A program made the translations under genes and the position numbers. The notes under the pieces are model-generated. The model searched no databases, had not been told where the DNA came from, and saw nothing but the letters and a program-made list of their open reading frames with translations. A DNA stretch of 64,000 nucleotides from Dyadobacter chenhuakuii (GTDB lineage Bacteria; Bacteroidota; Bacteroidia; Cytophagales; Spirosomataceae): contig NZ_CP098805.1 of assembly GCF_023821985.2 (NCBI RefSeq), forward strand, positions 868,001 through 932,000, given 5' to 3'. Position 1 is the stretch's first letter; every line of letters begins with the position of its first letter. This document shows positions 57,597-64,000 of this stretch, piece by piece.

Positions 57597-58766
57597 ATGA
57601 ACGACGAAAATCAATTATCAAGAAAAAAATTTATTCAACAAGCGTCCCTGGCAGGTGCGGGATTACTGTTGGCAAGACCCTTACCAATGTTTACTCAAAC
57701 AACTGGGGTAAAGAACATTAAAACTAAAGGGTACGCAGCCAAAGATGCTTCAGGAAAACTAGTGCCCTGGGAATTTGAACGTAGGGCTGTGGGCGATAGC
57801 GACATTCTTATCGAGATCAAGTTTACCAGTATCTGCCATTCGGATATCCATACGATGAAGGGCGATTGGGGGGCACAGCCTTACCCGCAGGTTCCGGGTC
57901 ACGAAATTGCTGGGATCGTTACAGCAGTTGGTAAGAAGGTGACCAAGTTTAAAGTAGGTGATAGGGCGGGTGTTGGCTGTATGGTAGACAGCTGCATGAA
58001 ATGCGAAAGTTGCCAGCATGGTGAGGAGCAGTTTTGTGACAATGGCGCTACGGTCTTCACCTATGGCTTTCCTGATAGAATATCACCTTCCGGTATTTCA
58101 CAAGGTGGCTATTCGAATAACATTGTTGTGCGGGACCATTTTGCTGTTCATATTCCTGACCACATTTCCCTCGAGCAAGCAGCACCCTTACTGTGTGCTG
58201 GAATTACTACTTATTCTCCATTAATAAATGCAGGTTTCAAGCGTGGAGACAAGATCGGCGTGGCTGGTATAGGTGGTCTTGGACATTTAGCTGTAAAATT
58301 GGCCGTGGCGAAAGGTGCGGATGTGTATGCATTTACGACATCGCCTGATAAAGTAAAAGATATACTCAGTTTTGGAGTGAAAGAAGCAATTCTGGTTGAT
58401 GATGTAGCGAAGTTGAAGCCTTATAGAAAAAAGCTGAACTATATGATTTCAACCATTCCTGCGCAGTTTGATGTAGCTGCCTATGCTTCGGTGCTGAAAC
58501 GGGGCGGATTTTTTACACAGGTGGGTATGCCTGCTGGTTTTAATCTTACGCTAAATACTATTGCGTTTGCAAATACACATGTCAATTTCAATGCTTCACT
58601 TATAGGAGGTATGCCACAAACACAAGAGGTAATTGACTATTGTGCAGACAACAAGGTTTTTCCGCAAATACAAATCATCAAAGCCCAGCAAATCAATGAT
58701 GCATGGATGAAGGTGATCAACAAAGAAGCCCGTTTCAGATATGTGATTGATGCTGCAACATTTTAG
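57597..58766 (+). CDS. Zinc-dependent alcohol dehydrogenase (YahK/CAD group) with Tat-like leader
   Basis: This 389-residue MDR enzyme reduces aldehydes or oxidises alcohols. The leader SRKKFIQQASLAGAGLLLAR is a Tat-like signal with RK in place of RR. Catalytic zinc ligands are Cys80 (SICHSD), His102 (GHE) and Cys200 (LLCAG). Structural zinc ligands are Cys133, 136, 139 and 147. The coenzyme motif GIGGLGH is at 224-230. The predicted protein matches YahK-like NADPH aldehyde reductases along its whole length. It follows the exported AKR by 75 bp. Confidence 0.92.
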   Translation: MNDENQLSRKKFIQQASLAGAGLLLARPLPMFTQTTGVKNIKTKGYAAKDASGKLVPWEFERRAVGDSDILIEIKFTSICHSDIHTMKGDWGAQPYPQVPGHEIAGIVTAVGKKVTKFKVGDRAGVGCMVDSCMKCESCQHGEEQFCDNGATVFTYGFPDRISPSGISQGGYSNNIVVRDHFAVHIPDHISLEQAAPLLCAGITTYSPLINAGFKRGDKIGVAGIGGLGHLAVKLAVAKGADVYAFTTSPDKVKDILSFGVKEAILVDDVAKLKPYRKKLNYMISTIPAQFDVAAYASVLKRGGFFTQVGMPAGFNLTLNTIAFANTHVNFNASLIGGMPQTQEVIDYCADNKVFPQIQIIKAQQINDAWMKVINKEARFRYVIDAATF

Positions 58767-58800
58767 AATAAAAAAGGCTCAAATGGGCATCACCGAAAAA

Positions 58801-58945
58801 AGCTCATTTTCTACTCTGACAACTTCGAGAAGTTTTTCATCCAGCCGTTTTTAGGCTTCCACAACCTGCTTCCCTGTAGCGGCCGGGGCTTTGGGAGCGC
58901 CCACGCGCTCTAGCCGAAGCAACCACATAACCTTTCGACAATGCC
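58801..58945 (-). pseudogene. Serine recombinase (resolvase) remnant
   Basis: On the minus strand one frame reads LSKGYVVASARARGR, like the end of the resolvase catalytic domain (xxGLAxARARGRxGGR). The neighbouring frame then continues PKAPAATGKQVVEA, a stop, and KRLDEKLLEVVRVENE, like the linker before the HTH. At least one frameshift, one stop and missing ends make it a remnant. Together with 59.6-61.6 kb it marks a decayed mobile region. The remaining 200 bp up to 59157 show nothing I can name. Confidence 0.45.
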
Positions 58946-59157
58946 GTCAGCACGGCGGATGTGCTTGGGTAGTCGGGAATACTACATGTAAGGCCGGTGC
59001 ACTAAGGCAGCACTTAGCTATGGCAGGTCATACAAAACAGAAAATCTTTCGGCTCTTAGAAGTACAGGCGCCTTCAGATTTTGCTTGGCCGGCGGTAAGC
59101 TAAGGTTCGTGGTTCTTTCTCCCATTTGTCCTTTATAAGCGTACGCGGAAACGGTGG

Positions 59158-59583
59158 TTAAAGCATACCGGGCCCGACATCAGGTTGCCCAGCTTTTCCA
59201 AAAACCAATTGACGACACAGGTTTACTAGGCCATCCATGGTAGATGGCTTTATATAATAGTCGAGCGCACCTAATTTTTTAGCAAAGTCAATCATATTTG
59301 GATTTCCAGATGTTGAAAGCATAACTGTAGGCAAGGAAGCTAAGCGAGGAATGATTCGCAGATTCGATAGAGTTTCCAAGCCATTCATTTTCGGCATGTT
59401 CATATCCAGAATGATAAGACATCTATCAAATGCTGTTTGCGACTCTAGAACCGTCAGAAGTTCCTGCCCATTCTCTGATTCAACAATTGCTATGTTTGGA
59501 TCTATGGCTTTGATCGCCTCTATCATTAATAGGCGATCATCGGCGTCGTCATCTGCTAAAAAGAAAGTTGTACTTCTCCTCAT
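59158..59583 (-). CDS. Stand-alone response regulator receiver protein (CheY-like)
   Basis: The 141-residue protein is a single receiver domain of the Rcp1/CheY type. The acidic pocket is FFLADDDADDRLL, the phospho-acceptor is Asp60 in LIILDMNMPKMNG, the Thr/Ser switch is in VMLSTSG, and Lys112 lies in YYIKPST. It has no output domain and no kinase gene nearby. Such proteins in Bacteroidota often pair with bacteriophytochrome-like or hybrid kinases elsewhere. ATG 59583 is preferred to one two codons upstream. Confidence 0.92.
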   Translation of the reverse strand: MRRSTTFFLADDDADDRLLMIEAIKAIDPNIAIVESENGQELLTVLESQTAFDRCLIILDMNMPKMNGLETLSNLRIIPRLASLPTVMLSTSGNPNMIDFAKKLGALDYYIKPSTMDGLVNLCRQLVFGKAGQPDVGPGML

Positions 59584-59589
59584 ATGCAA

Positions 59590-60315
59590 ATATAAGATTT
59601 TTTATAGAACGCCTATCTCTATCGACTATACGCTCTTGACAACGTGATTCACAGACTCTATATGTAACCGCTCGAGGTGGCCAAATTAATCGGTGGTTTT
59701 TCCGTACTCCGGCATTCGACTGCCATGCCGTTACAAGTTGACCAAAAACACCAGACAATTGGTACAGCTTAGTAGTTCATGAAATCTAATTACGGTATAC
59801 TAGACGAATAGACCTTAAACTGTACTATCAGTGATTTGTAGGTATGGCAATTACGAGAGAATAGCAGACAAACTTGTAATTTTAATGCTTGGAGAAAACT
59901 GAGTTTTGAAACTGAATTACATGGGAAGATCTTGGATGCACGCCCCGGATTAAAATTAAGATACCAAAGATTTGGACTGATGAACTTACTAGCGCGGGTC
60001 TGATACATTATTCTAACAGGCATTTTCAAACTCATCTTTACGGTTCTTTGTAACGATTAGCCAGCGAGAACGAATTCATGGATGTTATGAATTGTTTCCT
60101 AATCTCCAATGCAACATTATATCTCACGTAGATACCTGTATTTTGACTGAGGTAATATTTGGAACGTAACTGTACTGACATTTGCTGGGAACGCTTGAAG
60201 ATTGTATCTTTGAACAAGAGAAAAGATGTTCTAAATGTAACTTTCAAATTGAGAGGCAAATTCGGGACTGCCGCATTTCGTGGGATTATAAGTATTTGAA
60301 AATAAATCGGTTACT
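59590..60315. other. About 730 bp without a recognisable gene; possible IS-end remnant
   Basis: No frame here looks coding. The stretch at about 59670-59760 (GAGGTGGCCAAATTAATCGG, then GCATTCGACTGCC and GTTGACCAAAAACACC) resembles in style the non-coding ends of Bacteroidota insertion sequences, but I cannot name the family or find both ends. The remainder up to the tRNA-like 3' end is AT-rich and without clear structure. Confidence 0.3.
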
Positions 60316-60343
60316 GTTAGGGTTCGACTCCCCGCATCTCCAC
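60316..60343 (+). other. 3' end of a tRNA or tmRNA, probable attachment-site copy
   Basis: The sequence GGGTTCGACTCCCCGCATCT followed by CCAC is the T-loop, 3' T-stem and 3' acceptor strand of a tRNA or tmRNA. The 5' half of the T-stem upstream of GGG does not pair, and no 5' acceptor strand (GGAGATGC) is found upstream. Only the 3' end is present, as expected for the duplicated core left by an integrative element. It is followed at once by a terminator. Confidence 0.55.
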
Positions 60344-60344
60344 A

Positions 60345-60378
60345 AAATGCCGTTTCGGATCTCCGGGCGGCATTTTTT
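60345..60378 (+). terminator. Rho-independent terminator after the tRNA/tmRNA-like end
   Basis: AAATGCCG (60345-60352) pairs with CGGCATTT (60368-60375), followed by a T-run. Its position right behind the tRNA-like 3' end fits the native terminator of that RNA gene. Confidence 0.75.
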
Positions 60379-60384
60379 ATTCCA

Positions 60385-61109
60385 CTAATTGCTTGCTCGC
60401 TGATCGCCGCAGAGAATTGGTAAAGAAAAGTAGCCATACTGGCGTTTGGATGCCGGCACAAAGCATTCGATCTGGTAATCGAAATCAAAAAAATCTTTCA
60501 ACCGGTGACGAAATACATTCAGAATATCAAATGGGGAAAGGATCAAAACCTCGTCTGATAAATCAATATCGACGTTTTGATCGGGCAACATATAAAGAGG
60601 ACCTTTTTAGCCTTCGACGGTAATTGTTTTCAACTCGCCCGCAAGCGCCAGTCCCACCAGCCGGAGCTCGCTTCTACGCGATCATTTTCAAAATCACCTA
60701 CCGTGAGCGACTCCTCGCGTTCAGCCCGGTCCAGAATCTGTTTCATCAGGTTTGTCTCTGCCTGTGTAAGTGGTTTACGCTGCGCTTTGAATGCCTTTTT
60801 AATCGGCAGCGTAAAGCGGAAATCATGCATGGGAAGAAAACCAGAGGCTGACGTGAAATATTCAAAAATGCTTCCATCTTCGCAGAGTTCGGCCAGCCAT
60901 TCTGTTTGATAATCGGGGATACGGGCAGCCATCACATGATGATGCGCCCGCTCAACCACGTAATTAGTATCCAGTTGGACAAAACCCAAATGGTCAATGA
61001 TCCGGTAAACAGCTTCGATTCCGATCCCGAATTGCGCTTTGCGGGCCAGTCCGGCTGCTTCCAGGACAATTTTCCTTACCTGTGGTATGGTCAGAACAAG
61101 AGATTCCAT
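60385..61109 (-). pseudogene. ycaQ: YcaQ-like winged-helix DNA glycosylase gene, decayed
   Basis: The N-terminal part (61109 to 60630) encodes LTIPQVRKIVLEAAGLARKA, FVQLDTNYVVERAHHHVMAA and FEYFTSASGFLPMHDFR, then SSGWWDW, and stops. In another frame GELKTITVEG, a TAA, and KGPLYMLPDQ ... VLILSPFDILNVFRHR and CFVPASKRQYGYFSLPIL follow. These are the C-terminal YcaQ (interstrand-crosslink glycosylase) motifs. The gene has a frameshift or internal deletion, a nonsense codon and a lost 3' end, breaking off beside the tRNA-like end. The intact family is about 400 residues. Confidence 0.82.
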
Positions 61110-61217
61110 GATCCCGTCAATTTCAGAATAACTGCCGGAAATTCATATCTAAGATTTCAGCTAATTATTCCGTTGCTTCATTAATTGCTTACCTGGTGCC
61201 AGAATGATGCGCCATAA

Positions 61218-61574
61218 TTCATTCAATGCTATCCCAATCAAGGTAATTATGGAAAGCTTCGCGAATGTCTCAGACTTGTATCAGGTAGCAGAAAATTAGC
61301 TGATCTACAGAACGTCGCACTTGATTTTATTGAAGTGTTCAAGATACTGCTATTAAACAATGCCAGCCGAGTGCTGGGTATTTTTGAAGTTTCCAAAAGT
61401 GCGATTTCAGGCGAAAGTGCTGATGTAAGGATTGTTTTTGTGGCTGCTTTGAAAGCGAAAAGAACAGTAATTATGCTGGCATGCAATAAGTTTCCAGTCC
61501 GCATAAACTTAGTTATGCCAATAAATAGATTACGAAGAATACCTACAGATACCTGTTTACACAATTCACGTTAA
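61218..61574 (+). pseudogene. RadC-like JAB/MPN protein remnant
   Basis: The frame reads LQNVALDFIEVFKILLLNNA then SRVLGIFEVSKSAISGESAD and VRIVFVAALKAKRTVIMLACNK. This matches the RadC family (FKVLLLNRANRVLGI ... SGTVADPRxIFxxALKAxASxIILAHNHPSG). The metal-binding HNH-PSG motif is degraded to CNKFPV and the last third (D-x-x-x-x-x-D-H) is missing. The remnant is short and without a good start. RadC-like genes are common on integrative elements. Confidence 0.7.
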
Positions 61575-61619
61575 TGTTACCCTCAAATAGATCAAGATCT
61601 TCTTCCAAGTCAGTTAAGC

Positions 61620-64000
61620 CTAAATACTCTCATCATGTTCCTTAAACATTTTTCTCATATCATCTTTCAGAATTTTGTAAATCCAACTTCTGATAACACA
61701 GGACTCATCAAGTTTAGGTGTATTTAATCTATCAATTGTCTTAACCAAGTTTCTGTAATCCACACGAATAAGGCTATCGAATGAAAATCCATAAAGAACC
61801 TTTACATCGTCTTCCTCAAACACATCTTTATCCGGCTCATATTCTTTATGATGGAATTTAATTTGACCGTCTTTGCTATTACGATAAGCATACTGGCCCC
61901 ATCTAGAATTTTCTGATTCCCTCATGTAAAAAAAATACTCGTGCGGCATCGAAATATAAAAATTAAACCCATTTTTAAGTTTAGGGAAATTGAATTCAAC
62001 AAATTCCTTGTAAGACCGTTCCAAATGTCTAAAAAAGCATTCGATATATACTTTCGTTTGTACAGTACTGAACTGAGAGTTTATCGTATCGGAAATCTCG
62101 TTCTTAGGCTGCCGTTGAAGATGTTTTTTTGATTCCTGTATTGATCTGTCCGGATAGGGCAGATGGTGTTTATCGAAATATCGATAGCCCCTTTTCAATA
62201 AGATTGTAACTATTTTTGAAAGCTCTTCAAATGGCGGAAAATCTCCGACAATATTTAATCTGGGAAAATCTATATTATTTTGCAGCGCGTTTTCTACCAA
62301 AGTGTTAAGATCTTTTGATGAAACGCCTTGTCTCTCATAATAGTAAATAGCTCTAATTCTGCGTACTCTGGTGAGTACATCAAGCATATCGAGAGGATAA
62401 ATTGCATCGAATCTAGGAAAATAGAAGTCGGCTCTCTTTGTGTCAAACCCTAGTTTTGCAGAGTAATAGTAAATAATTGCAGATACTTGCTCCATCAACA
62501 ATATATCGGAATTATATGCACTGATACGGCCGTTTTCTATAATCTTCTTCAGTTGTTTAAAAATCTCTTTTTTGGCAAGCTTTTCTTGACTTGGCCCTAA
62601 TAGTGCGGAATGACTTCCATGAACAGTATCAACTCCTATCTCAAACATGCGGCTATCATAATAGGAGTTCGAAAACGGATTGTCTAAATTTTCATAAATA
62701 ATCTTCTGGTCGCTCTTAGATTTCAATGGATACAATGCATATCCATCTCTTTTTGGGTTTATCGGAAAGACAATTCCAATCTCACCGTCGGTTCTTGGAA
62801 CAAAGAGCTGCTTGAACGCTTTGAAATTTTCCTCTAAATATGAATCATAGATTGATACATAAGCTATCGCTTTATTTCTTTTGAATTTAGCAAGAACGAA
62901 TTTATGACTTTCCTTAGCATTATCTAAATAAAAACTTATTGCGCTTTCACCAATATGGTTTTGATAAAATAACTCAACGATTGTGTAAAATTCGTCATCA
63001 CTAAGTTCGTGTAACCTAAAAGAATGATAACAAATAATATAATCTCTTATTTTTGAATAATAAAAAGATATATTATAGGATTCTTTTCTGTTTGTTGTGA
63101 TTAAAATGTTTCGCGAAAATAGGCCTTCTGGTAAGGTTTCTTCCAGTGGAAAGTTTAATTTATCAAGCAACGTATCGTAGTTTATACCCTCATCACCGAA
63201 CCGAAAAAAACTTTTGTATTGATGGCTAATTAATATTTTACCAATCTCTGAAAGAATCCTAAAACCAGTCCGAATATTAATATTTGCCTTTTCAAGGGAT
63301 TGCTGTAAATAATCTCTTATCAAGTTTCTATCATTTATCCTTTCTGGTACTTTACGATTACTATATACGGTGCTAAATATTCGCAAAAAAAAGCCATTTC
63401 TCAAATCGTCTATTACACTTTTTGAAAGATCTCCTTCGAAACCAAAAGTGCTTTGGTACAAAGGCATAACATCTTCCATCTCTTCATAACTGAAATTATC
63501 AATAAGATACCCCGGTTTGTTACCAAGTGCTACGAGCGGATAGTGGAACTTCCTTAGCTCTTCAAATAGGTGGGTGGGCGTCCCATTAATTTCGAGCATT
63601 GATGACCAATCGCTCGACTTGCAGCTTATACAAATTTTAATTTTTTCAAAGTTTCTGACACTTAATGCGATTTCGCTCAGTTCTATTGATATGTGAGGGC
63701 TTGTACTTTCGTCGATTGCATCAATAAATAGCAGTATATTTTTATTTAGAAATAAGCCTAGTTCGTTAAGCTTTTTTAGAATTAAGTCACTGTCACTTTT
63801 ACTTGAAAAGAAGACGTTCAGATCCTGGGCGATATGCTCGATAGGAGATTTGTTGATCATTACTGCATTGTAGAAAAAAACGAATGTTTTCTCGACCCAT
63901 TCAAGTGCAATTGAACAAATTGCATTCGTCTTTCCCACGCCTGCCGCACCAACCAACCCAAAAACTTTCGCATTCGATTCGACGAATCTTGCGAATGTGG
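61620..64000 (-). CDS. STAND/NACHT-like P-loop NTPase, 5'-truncated by window edge
   Basis: The frame stays open on the minus strand to the window edge, so the N-terminus is missing; at least 792 residues are visible. Near the visible start are Walker A (GLVGAAGVGKTNA) and, about 75 residues later, Walker B (NILLFIDAIDES), with an arginine-poor sensor-like ICISCKSSDW after it. The long helical remainder (about 500 residues) resembles no repeat I can name. The gene is AT-rich compared with the 30-58 kb block. STAND NTPases at island edges are often antiphage systems; the effector domain, if N-terminal, lies outside the window. Confidence 0.75.
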   Translation of the reverse strand, partial: TFARFVESNAKVFGLVGAAGVGKTNAICSIALEWVEKTFVFFYNAVMINKSPIEHIAQDLNVFFSSKSDSDLILKKLNELGLFLNKNILLFIDAIDESTSPHISIELSEIALSVRNFEKIKICISCKSSDWSSMLEINGTPTHLFEELRKFHYPLVALGNKPGYLIDNFSYEEMEDVMPLYQSTFGFEGDLSKSVIDDLRNGFFLRIFSTVYSNRKVPERINDRNLIRDYLQQSLEKANINIRTGFRILSEIGKILISHQYKSFFRFGDEGINYDTLLDKLNFPLEETLPEGLFSRNILITTNRKESYNISFYYSKIRDYIICYHSFRLHELSDDEFYTIVELFYQNHIGESAISFYLDNAKESHKFVLAKFKRNKAIAYVSIYDSYLEENFKAFKQLFVPRTDGEIGIVFPINPKRDGYALYPLKSKSDQKIIYENLDNPFSNSYYDSRMFEIGVDTVHGSHSALLGPSQEKLAKKEIFKQLKKIIENGRISAYNSDILLMEQVSAIIYYYSAKLGFDTKRADFYFPRFDAIYPLDMLDVLTRVRRIRAIYYYERQGVSSKDLNTLVENALQNNIDFPRLNIVGDFPPFEELSKIVTILLKRGYRYFDKHHLPYPDRSIQESKKHLQRQPKNEISDTINSQFSTVQTKVYIECFFRHLERSYKEFVEFNFPKLKNGFNFYISMPHEYFFYMRESENSRWGQYAYRNSKDGQIKFHHKEYEPDKDVFEEDDVKVLYGFSFDSLIRVDYRNLVKTIDRLNTPKLDESCVIRSWIYKILKDDMRKMFKEHDESI

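Noticed and set aside
58891..59103. Plus-strand frame of 70 codons after the alcohol dehydrogenase
   Set aside because: It has no recognisable product or start context, and the opposite strand carries recombinase-like sequence.
60181..60343. A complete tRNA gene ending at 60343
   Set aside because: No matching 5' acceptor strand, D-arm or anticodon arm is found upstream, and the T-stem does not close beyond three pairs.
60231..60488. Minus-strand frame of 85 codons across the tRNA-like end
   Set aside because: It runs through the tRNA/tmRNA 3' end, the terminator and the ycaQ remnant. It is an artefact of the attachment-site region, not a gene.

Overview
The window comes from a Bacteroidota genome, most likely Cytophagales close to Dyadobacter/Spirosoma. 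This is inferred from gene content and style: lipoprotein-anchored RND adaptor and outer-membrane factor, many Tat-exported enzymes, DUF2490 and cupin genes, promoter -7 elements of the TAnnTTTG type, and weak Shine-Dalgarno sites. The genus is inference from memory, not the result of a search.

Layout. 0-1.1 kb: the tail of a Crp/Fnr regulator, two Fnr-like boxes and a frameshifted F420-type NADP oxidoreductase gene. 1.2-10.3 kb: an extradiol dioxygenase, a complete RND tripartite efflux operon, an RclC-like membrane protein and a GH79-like lipoprotein. 10.4-18.2 kb: a DUF2490/PepSY-like pair, an FMN reductase, a P-type Ca2+-type ATPase, an M20 amidohydrolase and an SDR. 18.2-20.6 kb: a sparse region with a sensor-only chemoreceptor-like ORF, a deleted glutamate dehydrogenase remnant and a DUF202 protein. 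20.7-27.6 kb: a respiratory and nitrosative-stress block (Rrf2 Fe-S regulator, CcoN, CcoO fused to an extra cytochrome c, truncated hemoglobin, the C-terminal tail of a RIC/YtfE protein, DUF488, di-heme peroxidase, ferredoxin). 27.6-28.8 kb: a rearrangement scar with a serine-recombinase remnant, a free-standing RNA-polymerase alpha-CTD-like protein and a flavohemoglobin pseudogene cut at the neighbouring gene.

29-58.8 kb: an oxidoreductase-rich accessory block with AraC regulators, a carboxylesterase, an MFS exporter, several SDRs, alpha/beta hydrolase, cupins, subtilase, PQQ sugar dehydrogenase, intradiol dioxygenase, two PaoABC-type periplasmic aldehyde oxidoreductase operons (the first with a frameshifted catalytic subunit), two aldo/keto reductases and a Tat-tagged zinc alcohol dehydrogenase. 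Most transcription units here appear to be wired together. Seven intergenic regions carry the same tandem half-site (TTTGATATTCATAA-like, exactly 21 bp apart). In five of them a perfect TAnnTTTG element lies 33-34 bp downstream of the second half-site, and the other two have degenerate versions there. This looks like a single AraC-type regulon. One target is an AraC paralog that has lost its DNA-binding domain.

58.8-64 kb: a decayed island edge with recombinase remnant, response regulator, a 3' tRNA/tmRNA-like end with terminator, broken ycaQ and radC genes, and a large AT-rich STAND/NACHT-like NTPase running off the right edge, a candidate defence gene.
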